The notes under the pieces are model-generated. The model was given only the letters and a program-made list of their open reading frames with translations, did no database searches and was not told the DNA's origin. Made by a program: the position numbers and the translations under genes. DNA of 64,000 nt, from NCBI RefSeq assembly GCF_009727055.1, contig NC_052357.1, forward strand, positions 14,297,376-14,361,375, read 5' to 3'. How positions within the stretch are numbered: position 1 is the stretch's first letter; each line of letters begins with the position of its first letter. The DNA is from Benincasa hispida (Eukaryota > Streptophyta > Magnoliopsida > Cucurbitales > Cucurbitaceae). Of this stretch, positions 21,519-33,551 are shown piece after piece.

Positions 21519-22412
21519 AGATGGGGAGGGGGGGGAGGGGGCCGTAAAAGCACAATTAATCGAGATATCTTAGCTTAGAGGAATAGATTCACCCAATGTA
21601 ATTTAGATCATTAAACTAATTTATGACTTAAACTTCTAATTTATGCTTAGCTCAATTGATTGGGATCCCAACCAATGGTCTTAATTATCTAATTAATCAA
21701 AATGTACAAAAAACGAATCTGCTCCATACAAATTGATAAATCGCATTAAGTTCTAGGGATTACGCTAAGATGAGTGTTTAACTTCCAACGTCTAATTAAA
21801 CAATCAATATGGTTTTTCTCTAGGTTGATAGGAGCAGTCCTTTTTGCCTAACGAACCTATTGCTTCCATTGGGATTAACTCATAATTATGTGTCAAATAT
21901 TACAAGTTAGTCACAAAGCATTAGAATTACACAACAAAATTATTGGGCATAAATCAAAAATTAAAATCATGCAATTCATAAATATAAATTCAAACTAAAA
22001 CCCATAAACAAGTTCGTATACATCAATAAATCGAAATCTCACAAAATTGCGTCAAGTTCTTCCAAATCCCTAAACCAAGAAACCAAAAACTTACTTTCCT
22101 ATAGAGATGAAGAGGCTACAATTCGGCATCTACTCGATAAATTACTAAAGAAACACCTAAAACACAAAGTGGAAGAGAGAAGAGAGGGTAAATTCAGTTG
22201 AAGGCCGAAGGTGGGTGAATGAATCTGATCTAAAGCGAAGAAACATATATATAGGGTAATGTCGCAGCAGAAATGGTTTTATAGGGCCTTCAATTCCTTT
22301 TCCCCCTACACTGGCTCGATGGTTCGAGAGCCAAGCTTCCTAAACTCAACTTTGTAATGACACACTCAAGGAAACCAAACTTTTATTCTATTTCCTTTTT
22401 TTTTTTTTTTTT
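21519..22412 (-). repeat. Athila/Tat-like LTR, family Y copy 1 (partial)
   Basis: 21,560-22,260 closely matches 41,860-42,480: shared phrases include 'aatttatgactt', 'caattgattgggatcc', 'aggagcagtcctttttgcc' and 'aagtggaagagagaagagag'. A G-rich run begins near 21,520. The last about 150 bp diverge from copy 2. It ends in a poly-T tract into which element A is inserted. Confidence 0.65.
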
Positions 22413-24172
22413 TGAAAGAGTTAAATAACATGCAGCGGAAGTATCAAGGATCCATAAGCATTCAAATTCACTAATTTTGGCAGAAACTAAAGCATGCTTT
22501 TCTAAAAAGAAGGTTTTAAGATCATACCTTTGATGAACTCTCCAAGAAACCAAGTGTACAGCAGCAGTCTTCACTTGATATCACTATGAACCACCTCAAA
22601 GCCTTCCCTACTATCCTCTTGGAGCTTTAGGCAGAGTTGTGGGATTCAAGAACAGCTTGAAAATGTGAAGAACAAAGAAGAACACACACAGCCGGACAAG
22701 AAGAACAATTTCTTCTCATAAAAATTTTTCTCTCAAAAGTTCTGCATTTTTTTTTCAAATGACTCCAATCTTCTTTATATATTGTAGATAAACATACAAA
22801 GAGGTGAAGTGCATGGCTTACAGCTCATGCTTGAAAAATCAATGAAGAGAAGAAATGGCCTTTATGTGAGCATAAAGATGAAGGTAATGAAAAAAAATTC
22901 AATCTCCATTTTGTGCACCATGCACAACGATTTTCACATTTCTTTTAAAACATAAAATGATTTTAAAACCATTTTAATTGAAAATTTATTTTCTTAAATT
23001 AATTTCATAAATTAATTTAATATCAAATATAATTTTTTCACAATAGTCATCTTCATATATTTAAATCATATTTAAATATATATTCTCTTGTTTCGTTTAA
23101 TTTGAATGTTTCAAATTAATTTCTCAAGCTACCCTAAAGATTATCCAGTTACGAGCTAGTAAGGGGACCTTGCGGACCTACAGATCATGGGCTCCAATGA
23201 TTCGAGATTAATAGGTTAAACTCATTAGTCCAATCTAACCCCAGTTCGTTAACTAATGGGACACTCCACTATAGCCCATAGTTGAACTCCTCTCACTATA
23301 GATATATTATGTCCACCTAATAACCATAATCAGTAAGTCAATCCTTCACAAGTTGTTCATAATCACAGCTAGGTCAACGATACCGTTTTACTCCTGTGAA
23401 TATATCTTGTTCCTTAAGTTCTTACTGATTCTCTAATGAACAATTCTGATTCATAATCTCTCTGAATCAAATCCTTTCTGTATCATGAGAAGGCGGGTCC
23501 CCGATTGTTCAAGACCTGAAGTCAGTACTTAAGAGAACAACCTATCTGCTAACCGTAAATAGGGTAGGAGTGAATTCCATTTTGCAAGGCTATGTCCCCA
23601 GCTATTCATCCGGTCTTATCCCTAACATGGTAAGCTTATTGTGCAGTGTTGTTGGACTACTCTCATCGTTTGCAGATCAAAGGATAATCCCAAATAAACA
23701 GAAGTTCATTGCTAGCTCAAGATTAAGATCGAGTTAACTTAGGTTATATAGTAAATGAAATAGTCAGTTTTAACAGTAAACGGTCATTATAAAGAAAAAT
23801 GACCATTTTCGTGGTCCAGTCTATATGAAAACTCATTACATAAGATGCCCCCACTGTCATTACTCAACATGAATGAATTGTGGATCACATCATTTGTAGC
23901 ACCTTACAACTTGTAACAACTACAGAGTCGGCCGCATCCAATAGTGTCACCAAGATGAGATACCCAATTTCATCCATATACTTATTAGACCATTTAGGCT
24001 GTATACTGTCAACTTGATCCTATCTATGCCATTACATAAAGTTACAGCATTCAGACTATAGCCAAAGATGCGTTTATTGGATTTTTATAAAAAGATGCAA
24101 AATCAACAAGTTATTGTTATTGATAAAATAAAATGTTTAACATGAACTGCGAGTTCTAGGACATTTCCAACA
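22413..24172 (-). repeat. 3' LTR of element A
   Basis: Plus strand begins TGAAAGAGTTAAATAAC and ends ATTTCCAACA, so the minus-strand LTR runs TGTTGG...CTTTCA with the canonical TG/CA ends. 1,760 bp. Confidence 0.92.
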
Positions 24173-24183
24173 ATCTCTCATTT
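24173..24183 (-). other. Polypurine tract of element A (mutated)
   Basis: Minus strand 'aaatgagagat' directly precedes the LTR start; B has the cleaner 'aagtgggagat' here. Confidence 0.6.
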
Positions 24184-24300
24184 GGACTAAAACTCCAGTG
24201 AGAACAAATATATATAATATAATGTTGAGATACATAAAGGAAAAAATACAATAAACTAGGGCATCTATAATACCATAGACATTCTCCCACTTGCCCTAGA

Positions 24301-24650
24301 TTACACTACTTGGAGTCTTAGTCCAACTAGGTGGCCCTCCCAAACCTTAGCCGAGAGGGCCTTGGTGAATGGATCAGCAAGGTTGTCTTCAGAGGCTATT
24401 TTGGTGATGAGCACATCTCCTCCATGTACAATCTCCCAGATGAGATGATACTTTCTTTCAATGTGTTTTCCACGTTTGTGACTCATGGCTTCCTTTGAGT
24501 TAGCAATTGCACCACTATTGTCACAATATAGTGTGATAGACAGATGAATATTTGGAACAACTTACAAATCAGCTAAGAATTTGCGTAGCCATACTACTTC
24601 CTTAGCAGCTTCACATGCAGCCACGTATTCCGCTTCTATGGTAGAGTCAG
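24301..24650 (-). pseudogene. RNase H of element A
   Basis: The open end (24301-24486) reads HKRGKHIERKYHLIWEIVHGGD and EDNLADPFTKALSAKV, the C-terminal RNase H signature of copia Pol. Upstream, 'ADL' is followed by a TAA where B still reads ADLEVVPD, and more stops follow. The domain would degrade RNA in RNA-DNA hybrids during reverse transcription. B's equivalent (46,579-46,854) is more complete. Confidence 0.85.
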
Positions 24651-25198
24651 CGATACAACTTTGCTTGATGCTTCTCTAAACTATAGCTCCTCTATTAAGA
24701 GTGAAAACTGATCCTAAGGTAGATTTCCTGGAATCTACGTTAGTCTGAAAATCAGAATCAATGTCCTGTAAGGATCAAATCCTTAGGTCCATACACTAGC
24801 ATGTAGTCTCTCGTTATCCTAAGATACTTGAGGATATTTTTTTACAGCGGTCCAATGACCGTGTCCAAGATTGGATTAGAACCTGCTTACAATTCCAACT
24901 ACAAAACATATGTCGGGTTGTGTACACAACATAGCATACATTAAACTACCAACTGCAGAAGCATATGGAATTCTGTTCATCTCCTCAACCCCTTGAGGTG
25001 TCTTGGGACATCGTTCCTTCAACAAATGAATTCCTACCTGAAAGGTAATAAACCTTTCTTGGAATTTTGCATATTATACCTTGACAACATCTTGTCAACA
25101 TAAGATGCCTGAGATAATGTCAATGTTCTATTCTTTTAGTCTCGAAAGATCTTTATTCCTAAGACATACTGAGCATCACCCAAATCTTTCATTTGGAA
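24651..25198 (-). pseudogene. RT C-terminus (connection region) of element A, broken
   Basis: Fragments correspond to the region between YVDD and RNase H in element B (47,050-47,480), including the counterpart of 'GSLMYA' (near 24,920-24,970). Several stops and small indels prevent a continuous frame. Confidence 0.7.
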
Positions 25199-25921
25199 CT
25201 ATGATGCTAACCATCTCTTTATATTGGCAAGAAAACTTGTCTCATTCCCAATTTTGTTGACTATCTTCTTGTATACACAAGGTTCGTCAACGTTTTGTTC
25301 AAAGCCATAATATTTGATTGCAGTGTCAAATCTTATATTCCAGGATCTGGACACTTGTTTCAATCCATAAATGGATCGATTAAGCTTACAGACTTTTTGT
25401 TCCTGTCCTTTTAAGACAAACCCCTCTGGTTGAGACATAAAAATACTTTCATCATGATAGCCATTCAGAAAAATTTTCTTGACATCCATTTGCCATATTT
25501 CATAGTCATAATATGTGGCAATGGCAAGAAGTATTCTTATTGATTTAATCATGGAAACAGGAGAAAAAGTTTCTTCATAATCAACCCATTCCCTTTGGGT
25601 AAAACCCTTTGCCACGAGCCTAGCTTTATAGGTCTGTACCTTACCAATTTGGTCTCGCTTTCTCTTGTAGATCCACTTACAACCTATAGATGTAACACCT
25701 TGTGGTTGATCTACAAGTTCCCAGACTGAGTTGAAGTGCATAGACTCTATTTCATCGTCCACGGCTTTCATCCATTGTTCCCTGTCAACATCTTCCATTG
25801 CCTTCTTAAAGGTTAATGGATCCTCTAAACCATCATCTTGTATGATGTTTTGAGTTTCTATTAAACCCATGTAACGTTCAGGTTGTTGAATAACCCTTCC
25901 CCTATGACGAGACATTCCCAA
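25199..25921 (-). pseudogene. Copia reverse transcriptase of element A, YVDD box deleted
   Basis: A 240-codon open stretch includes EQWMKAVDDEIESM, GCKWIYKRKRD, YKARLVAKGFTQ, MDVKKIFLNG and YGLKQVSRSWN, the first RT motifs of copia Pol. Where YVDDILLIGNE should follow CVYKK, the sequence jumps to IGNETSFL: about 45 bp including the catalytic Asp pair are missing compared with element B near 47,475-47,520. The frame happens to stay open across the deletion. RT activity is therefore excluded for this copy despite the long frame. Confidence 0.9.
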
Positions 25922-26026
25922 CTATTGGGATGGACGTGATGGGACAACAACTGTTGTTGATGGACCAGCTTGATCAACTACTCTTGTTGATCTTTCTTGT
26001 AGTATCTTTAGACAGTTCTTGCAATA

Positions 26027-26392
26027 TTAGTTTATTGCGAGGTAGATGATTTTTAATATGATCCTCTTCCAAGAATGTTGCATTTGTCGATACAAACACT
26101 TTATCTTCTTGGAGATCGTAAAAGTATCCTCCTTTTGTTCCATGGAATATTTTACAAATAGGCATAATTTTGAACGTGTTTCAAATTTCTTAGGATTTTG
26201 TATCAACACATGTGCTGGATAACCCCAGATGCGAAAATGGCGTAAACACACTTTGCGTCCTTTCCACAATTCATATGTTGTTTCTGAAACACTTTTGGAC
26301 GGAACAACGTTCAGAATATACACTACAGTCTGTACTACATATCCCCAAAATGATTGAGGTAATTGAGCATAACTAATCATAGATCGAACCAT
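26027..26392 (-). pseudogene. Integrase C-terminal part of element A
   Basis: A 121-codon open stretch reads MVRSMISYAQLPQSFWGYVV, then VPSKSVSETTYELWKGRK and RIWGYPAHV, the post-catalytic section of copia integrase. It loses homology to the linker at its end. Separated from the core by a frameshift near 26,400. Confidence 0.82.
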
Positions 26393-26885
26393 GTCTAATA
26401 AGGTTCGATTCCTTCTTTCTACAACACCGTTTTGTTGTGATGTTCCAGGTGCTGTGAGTTGGGATTGAATTCCATGATCTACTGATAGTTCTAGAATTGC
26501 AAATCCATATATTCACCACCTTAATCAAATCGAAGTGTTTTAATTCTTTTACTTAACTGATTTTCAGTCTCAGCCTTAAATTCTATGAACTTTTCAAAAG
26601 TTTCAGACTTGTGACTAATTAAGTAAATATAGCCATATCGAGAGTAATCGTCAATAAAATAGACGAAGTACTGATATCCTCCTCGAGCTTTAACATTCAT
26701 CGAACCACAAAAGTTCTAATGTATAAGTGCAAGAGGTTCTTTGACACGAAGACCTTTTCGTAATTTTCCCTCAAGACATGATTCACATGGATGTAGGAAC
26801 TTTCTTCTAATTGATTTAGATGACCATTTTTTATCAATCTCTCAATCCTGTTGAGATTAATGTGGCCACGCCTGAGGTTCCAAAG
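26393..26885 (-). pseudogene. Integrase catalytic core of element A, stop-interrupted
   Basis: Reading fragments contain NVKARGGYQYFVYFIDDYSRYGYIYL (core with a catalytic Asp neighbourhood), ENQLSKRIKTLR, and GGEY preceded by a stop in place of the usual residue. At least three stops occur. The HHCC part lies at the upper end, near 26,760-26,880. Confidence 0.75.
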
Positions 26886-27340
26886 TTAGGCATTAGGAGA
26901 AACTTTCCGCTTTTTATCATGAGTTTCAGTCGTTTTAAACATTTCTATATTTAAAATGGCTTTTGCTTCTGTTTGTTGTAATATGTATAAGTTATTTAAC
27001 AGTCTAGCAGAAAAAATATGAACACCTCTTAAATAAACAAACATTTCATTACATTCAAAAGATACACTGTACATATTCTCTAAAAGACAAGATATGGAGA
27101 TCAGATTTCTTTTAATCTTAGGTACAAAAAATACATTCTTCAGTAAGATAAAAGAATCTCCAAAAAACAACTTCACATCTCCCACTGCTTCAGCTGAAAT
27201 GACTTCACTTGTGCCCATCTTGAAAGTCATCTCATATTTAGAAAGTCTTCTCCAAGATCTAGTTTCCTATCGAATGGTGCAAACATGATTAGCGGCGCCT
27301 GAATCTAATATCCATGTAAGGTGAGAATTTTCCACTATAC
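26886..27340 (-). pseudogene. Copia protease region of element A
   Basis: The active-site motif ILDSGA is readable at about 27,295-27,315. After NHVCTIR a stop occurs, and the 114-codon open frame (26886-27230) continues with VKLFFGDSFILLKNVFFVPKIKRNLISIS, the conserved C-terminal protease portion. It then runs into the pre-integrase segment. This enzyme would process the polyprotein. Confidence 0.82.
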
Positions 27341-27399
27341 ATGTTTCAATAACTAGTAAATCATATTTACCTTGTTTATTCTTTTCTGCTTTCTTTTCA

Positions 27400-27524
27400 G
27401 CCAGATATTTTGGGAAATTACGCTTCTAATGCCCAACCTCTCCACAATGGAAACATTTTCTCTTGGGAGTTTTGTTTTTGTTTTTCTTCGTATTGATTTT
27501 CTTTTCGCTTTTTTTCTTTCTTCT
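27400..27524 (-). pseudogene. Gag zinc knuckle of element A, degenerate
   Basis: Minus-strand reading gives KCFHCGEVGH, then a stop in place of Trp, and KRNF where the last Cys of the CCHC knuckle should be. Three of four zinc ligands remain. Confidence 0.75.
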
Positions 27525-28046
27525 TCATTTCAACAGTTTTATCTTTAGAAGAAGAAGGACCAACTTTCTATCATCAACGGGTTTCGTACCAGACGTGGAC
27601 CCTTTATAAAACTTTTTCGGTTTTGAAATAACATTTATTTCTTTTTCCTTGAGTTTCATCATTGATTGATAAGTTTTCAATTCATTCAACAACGTCGTGA
27701 TTTCATTCATCACAGCATTTGTCCTGAACGGCAGACAGCTCTCAGGATGAGATTCTAGTATCATGCTCACTTGACTTATTTCATCTATCATAGCCCTGTG
27801 AGCCTCTACGACGTTAAAATGGACCATCATGTCGAGAACGTGTTCTCTTACATTGGTCCCATCTCTCATACGTGTGACATACACATATTTGATAACATCA
27901 TGTCTAACAGACGATGACGATTGCCCAAACATCTTCTGTAATGATGCCATGATCTCATGAGCTGTGGGCATGACCTCATGTTTCTTATTGAGTACATCAG
28001 ATATACTCGCCAAGATATAGGCCTGGCCTTTTTCGTTCGCCCTCAT
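27525..28046 (-). pseudogene. Copia gag of element A (UBN2-type)
   Basis: The 173-codon open stretch includes ANEKGQAYILASISDVLNKK, IMASLQKMFGQSSSSVRHDV, REHVLDMMVHFN and NLTTLLNEL-like segments, typical of plant copia gag. The N-terminal start lies further up at about 28,230 (MSNSII), separated by several stops in 28,047-28,235. Gag forms the virus-like particle. Its C-terminal end shifts frame before the knuckle. Confidence 0.88.
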
Positions 28047-28235
28047 CCACCTATCATAAACATCCTGAACATTTCGGGTAGCTGTTGAACTGGGAACTGA
28101 AGGACCTCCTCCGTTAACACAAATCTCAAATCGTCTACTGCTAATATTTTATTGATATTTGATTTCAATTCGAGTAACCCTCTTCGGTAAATTTGTCAGA
28201 AGCAATCAGTTATATAATCGAGTTTGACATTGCTA
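28047..28235 (-). pseudogene. Gag N-terminus of element A, stop-rich
   Basis: From about 28,232 downward the frame reads MSNSII, stop, LIASDKFTEEGYSN, stop. The same stretch in element B (50,249-50,437) is open, which fixes the start codon and frame. Confidence 0.75.
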
Positions 28236-30708
28236 AAACATTTTAAAACAACTCTATTAAATATGTATCTAAATCCAATTTTAGCAAAACTAATAAAAAA
28301 CCCAATAAATCCTTATTTATTTGCAATGATACTTAAGTGATTTAGAACAAATGCTATCATGGGGCAGTCAAGAATTCCTTCACAGAAGCAAGACAATTCT
28401 TGACCAAATACTATTATCTAGAATAACTCATATTCCAATAGTTCTTTTGGTTATCATTTTCAGTCAAGATCTTTACTAACACTTAGTAATTCTTGTAAGT
28501 ATGACCCGCCATTTTCAGATCTTATAGAACGGTATGAATATGCCTTCGAGATAGAAGACAATATCTAAGACGGAACTATAAGACCCTATTCATTTTACTG
28601 AAGTCTGGGATTTTCTGAATCCTATGTTACAACCCTCCGTAGGGATCGCCGTGGTCAATGACTAGCTAGTGTCGCATAAAAACGACAGCAGGCGCAACAT
28701 AGGAATCTCACAGTTCAAACTAATGGAGGAGACCGTAGGACAATGTTGAGACATTTCTTCACCCACCTACTATGAACCACTTCCCTCATTCACATTGTTA
28801 TTGACCCATGAATACTTTTCGTATGGAGCAGTCGAGGTAAAATCGATAAGAAGCCGAGCATGGGTCTCACGGTGTGAACTTTTGAGGACTTGAAAGCTAA
28901 TAACTATATATCAAATATATTGTTAATCTCCCACTAAAGTGTTCTAAGTGTTTGGGTAATTTACTTAGGCATGATGGCTAATTTCATACGACCTAAGTCT
29001 AAGTGGTTTATCCAAATATACAACTCTTATAATTGGATTTAATCTACAATGTGTAGGTGATAAACCATTTTATTACCTCATATCACTCACGCAAGCTCAT
29101 AAAATCAGTTAACAACTCCCAATAGTTCGGTCATAATCCTAGGTATGAGGTGCTCCGTAAACCGTCAACTTAAGTACCCCCAGCCTTAGAGAGGTTTATG
29201 AACCGATATGAGTTTGTAACCGTGTTTTATAAGGTAACAATCTATTTTAACATTTAAAATTAATTGTTAACCTAAGTGAGCATGTAACTGTTCTTTGTTA
29301 TAGATTTTAAATGTCTAACCAATTTTATAACAACTTACAAAATTTAGACATGCTTAACATCCACAACATTCAACAAAGGTATCTAATATAACTATTATAT
29401 TAAACACAACCCTAACATGCATACTATATATTACAACAATTATAACATACTTTCAATGCATGCAACATGCTTCCTACGGTGGGATTTTAAATCTACATGA
29501 CATAATGTATGCATATACATGAATTATTTAACTATCACATACATCTCATGCAAACAATTAAATACTAACTGTTATGGTTTTCGTTTTGGCATAAACAAGC
29601 AAACAGATGGCTAACTATTACAAATAGCTTCATAACCGTCTTTGAACCGCTCGAACCGCTCCAAACCGAACCTAAAATAACTTGAATCGGGCTAGATGAG
29701 TCTAAACCGAACCAACCAAAACCATTTGAGGCTGAACCGGATTGAACCTTGAAAAAACCGATCGAACCGGTTTCTCTCAGTTCAACCTCACAATGCTAAT
29801 AAGGCCAATCGTGTAGTGCTGAAGGTAATCGTCTAGTGTCATCGTCTTAGGTTGAGAGGAAGTACACGATCACTCAGTGTTTGCTGAAAGCTAAACAATC
29901 GTTTAGCTCTGTCACATAGGACTAGACGATCACTTAGTTCCATTGTCATGCTATCGCTTAACTCCATCGCATAGTACTAAGCGATCGTTTAACACCATCA
30001 CCCAGTGCATTCATGTCATCGTTTAGTATCCACCGCAGCTAAACGATTGCTTAGCTCCATCTTATAGAACATCATCACGTCACTTAGCATTTATCTACAT
30101 GATCGCTTAGCTCTGCGACCAAATGATCGCCCAGTGCTATCACGTAACACTTCATCGCATCGCTTAGCGTGCATCGTAGCTAAATGATCGTATAGCACCA
30201 TCGTTTAGTAAACTCAACATATCGTTTAGTTCTCACGAAAAAGCTAAACGATCATGTAGCACTATCATATAGCAGATAAAGAATTCACTTAGCTCCCGCA
30301 GGTATACGATCGTTTAGCGTTCAACATCACAATGACCAATGCATATTGCTAAACGATCGTCTAGCTTTTCTTCTCATGATGTAACGTCTGGAGCTAAACG
30401 ATCGCTTAGCAACTGAATCTCAGCAACAAATTTGAGCCGAAGCTGAAAATACTAGAACAGCAAGTCGGCCTCCTTCGCTTATTTCTTCAATTAGATCTTA
30501 ATTTCAACTCTAATGATTCCAAATAAATTAAAAACTCTTCCTAAGACACAAAAGCTCATTAAACAAGAGCCATTACAAATTTAATTGAGAAATTAAAGAG
30601 AATTAAGATGACAAAACTAAAAAAACCATAGCAGTGCATCGGTTTCATATATTTCATGAAAAAACACTCACCACACCAAAATTAGACTGAATTGAATGCT
30701 TAAAAGAT
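28236..30708 (-). other. Long 5' leader of element A
   Basis: About 2.47 kb of non-coding DNA lie between the gag start and the primer site. It is largely colinear with 50,440-52,660 plus 58,076-58,282 plus 59,972-60,071 in element B. It contains a stretch rich in 'gaaccg/aaccgaacc' at 29,640-29,785 and the CGATCG palindrome array at 29,806-30,411. No open frame with known motif. Confidence 0.8.
29806..30411 (-). repeat. Array of about 20 CTAAACGATCGTTTAG-like palindromes (element A leader)
   Basis: Variants such as gctaaacgatcgcttagc, gctaaacgatcgtctagc, aagcgatcgtttaac and atgatcgcttagc recur about every 25-30 bp. The core CGATCG is self-complementary and many copies are near-perfect 16-18 bp palindromes. 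Spacers are irregular and dissimilar, so this is neither a simple tandem satellite nor a CRISPR. Confidence 0.85.
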
Positions 30709-30720
30709 GCTCTGATACCA
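30709..30720 (-). other. tRNA-iMet primer site of element A
   Basis: Plus strand 'gctctgatacca' is the exact complement of TGGTATCAGAGC, two bases from the LTR. Confidence 0.9.
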
Positions 30721-30722
30721 AT

Positions 30723-32483
30723 TAAGAGAGTTAAATAACATGCAGCAGAAGTATCAAGGATCCATAAGCATTCAAATTCACTAATTTTGGCAGAAACTAA
30801 AGCATGCTTTTCTAAAAAGAAGGTTTTAAGATCATGCCTTTGATGAACTCTCCAAGAAATCAAGTGTACAGCAGCAGTCTTCACTTGATATCACTGTGAA
30901 CCACCTCAAAGCCTTCCCTACTATCCTCTTGGAGCTTCAGACAAAGTTGTGGGACTCAAGAACAGCTTGAAAATATGAAGAACAAAGAAGAACACACACA
31001 GCCAGACAAGAAGAACAGTTTCTTCTCACAAAAATTTCTCTCTCAAAAGTTCTGCATTTTTTTTTCAAATGACTCAAATCTTCTTTATATATTGTAGATA
31101 AACATAGGAGAAGTGCATGGCTTGCAGCTCATGCTTGGAGAATCAATAAAGAAAAGATAACGGCCTTTGTGTGAGCATGAAGATGAAGGTAATGGAAAAA
31201 ATTTAATCTCCATTTTGTGCACCATGCACAATGATTTTCACTTTTCTTTTAAAACATAAAATGATTTTAAAACCATTTTAATTGAAAATTTATTTTCTTA
31301 AAGTAATTTCATAAATTAATTTATTATCAAATATTAAGTTATTTTTTGTACAATAATCATCTTCATATATTTAAATCATATTTAAATATATACTCTCTTA
31401 TTTCGTTTAATTTGAACGTTTCAAATTAATTTCTCAAGCTACCCTAAAGATTATCCATTTACGAGCTAGTAGGGGGACCTTGCGGACCTATAAATCATGA
31501 GCTTCAATGATTCGAGATTAATCGGCTAAACTCATTAGTCCGATCTAACCCCCGTTCGTTAACTAATGGGACACTCCATTATAGCTCATAGTTGAACTCC
31601 CCTCACTCTAGATATATTATGTCCACCTAATAACCATAATCAGTAAGTCAATCCTTCACAAGTTGTTCATGATCACAGCTAGGTAAAAAATACCGTTTTA
31701 CTCTTGTGAATACATCTTGTTCCATGAGTTTCTACTGATCCTCTAATGAACAATTTTGATTCATAATCTCTCTGAATCAAATCCTTTCTCTATCATGAGA
31801 AGGCAGGGCCGATTTTTCAAGACCTAAAGTCAGTACTTAAGAGAACAACCTATCTGCTAACCCTAAATAGGATAGGAGTGAATTCCATTTTGCAAGGCTA
31901 TGTCCCTAGCTATTCATTCGATCTTATCCCTAACATGGTAAGCTTATTGAGCAATGCTGTTGAACTACTCTCATCGTTTGCAGATCAAAGGATAATCCCG
32001 AACAAATAGAAGTTCATAGCTAACTCAGGATTAAGATCGATTTAACATAGGTTATATACTAAATGAAATAGTTAATTTTAATAGTAAACGGTCGTTATAA
32101 AGAAAAGTGACTATTTTCATGGTCCAGTCTATATGCAAACTCATTGCATAGGATGCCCCTACTCTCATGACTCAACATGAACGTTTTATGGATCACATCG
32201 TTTGTAGCACCTTACAACTTCTTGTAACAACTATAGAGTGGGTCGCATCTAATAGTGTTACCAAGATGAGATATCCAATTTCATCCATATACTTATTAGA
32301 CCATTTAGGCTATATACTGTCAACTTGATCCTTTTTATGTCATTACATAAAGTTATAGCATTCAGACTATAGCCAAGGTTTCGTTTATTGGATTTTCATA
32401 ATAAGATGCAAAACCAACAAGTCACTGTTATTGATAAAATAAAATGTTGAACACGAACTGCAAGTTCTAGGGCATTTCCAACA
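30723..32483 (-). repeat. 5' LTR of element A
   Basis: 1,761 bp, colinear with 22413-24172. Plus-strand start is TAAGAG (TG mutated to TA) and the end is TTTCCAACA. Confidence 0.92.
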
Positions 32484-33551
32484 TTTTTTCATTTTATTAT
32501 TTTTTTCTCTTTTTCTTTTCTTTTACTTCACACAAATGAGGAAGCCTTATCTAGACACATCGCCTTCTTTTGGCTTGCCCACACGGGTGTCGTGCAAGTC
32601 ATCTAACTATGAGCAATGTCTCCTAACAATGTGTTGAAGCTTATTCATTCCTCAAGGTACTTCAGCTCAGAGGGAAACTACGGGTGTCATAACCACCCTA
32701 GGTTAATCATAACCCCAAGAAAGAGGAGTAATCCCCTTCAAAAATAACATACAAACTTGCTTTTACTTTACGACACACTCTGCCTTTTATGCACTTGCTT
32801 TTTACATACTCTACACTTAGCTTTTACAGTACATAACAAGAGTTTGGCAAAAACTTAGACATGCATTACTAGGTTGAGCTTTCAATCACTTAACACATAT
32901 CACCTAGGCCTTTCGAGGTGACAAAAAAAATATAAGTCCAATAATACAACTTTAAACACGCAAGACCTAACTTCGTTAGACAAAAGACTTAAAGATGCAT
33001 GGAGATAAGAAATTTTTTTAAAACAGGCTAAAAATCATGATCATGCTCTTTAAACATAGTTTCATGCAAACCTAATCACAAAAAGGGTGCATCATTTACT
33101 ACTCATCATAACAAATCAAGCAAGAGAGCAAGCAAGAAAATTTAGCACACAAACATTGTCCGAGCATAGCGCGCAAGGACCCTAACAGCTACAACATACC
33201 CCATCCACAACATAAAATGATACATTGTCCCCAATGTATCTCTAATCTAAGCCCAATGAAATAAAATAGTCAAGGGAATAGAAAATCTCCCCTGATGATG
33301 TTTCTGCACATGGGATGGTGGTAAAAGAGCTGCGTTAAATTGATCTTCTTCTTTTTTAGGGAAGAAGGAAAGAAAGCCTACAAAAGAAAACCAAGAAGTT
33401 AAACTAGAAAGTAGTAAAGGAAAGCAAAAAATTTTTCACCTGGCTCCTTCCAGGAAGGGCAAATTTTTAACATCGATTGCTCGACGTGACCTATCCCCTG
33501 TCAAGGTACATTAAAATTCTCGTATTTCTCTGGTTCTTTCTTGGATGAGTC
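32484..33551 (-). other. Internal/3' region of a tRNA-Asp-primed (Athila/Tat-like) element
   Basis: Right of element A the poly-T target continues. 'ttttggcttgcccacacgggtgtcgtgc' at about 32,566-32,593 is the reverse of a phrase in the internal regions of C (55,783-55,815) and FG (39,099-39,125). No coding motif was recognised. The region ends at the target site of solo LTR H. Confidence 0.5.

Larger units (their letters stand above)
22413..32483 (-). mobile_element. Element A: complete minus-strand Ty1/copia, 10.07 kb
   Basis: Two LTRs of 1,760 and 1,761 bp bound an internal region with primer site, leader, gag, protease, integrase, RT, RNase H and polypurine tract in minus-strand order. 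TTTTT flanks both sides (22408-22412 and 32484-32488); because the target is a T tract, this duplication is compatible but weak evidence. The first 470 bp of the two LTRs differ at roughly 27 positions by eye, mostly transitions. All coding parts are broken, so the copy is non-autonomous. It is a relative of element B. Confidence 0.92.

Noticed and set aside
29806..30411. Possible CRISPR-like array
   Set aside because: Repeats are degenerate 16-18 bp palindromes with irregular short spacers in a plant retrotransposon leader; no cas genes.
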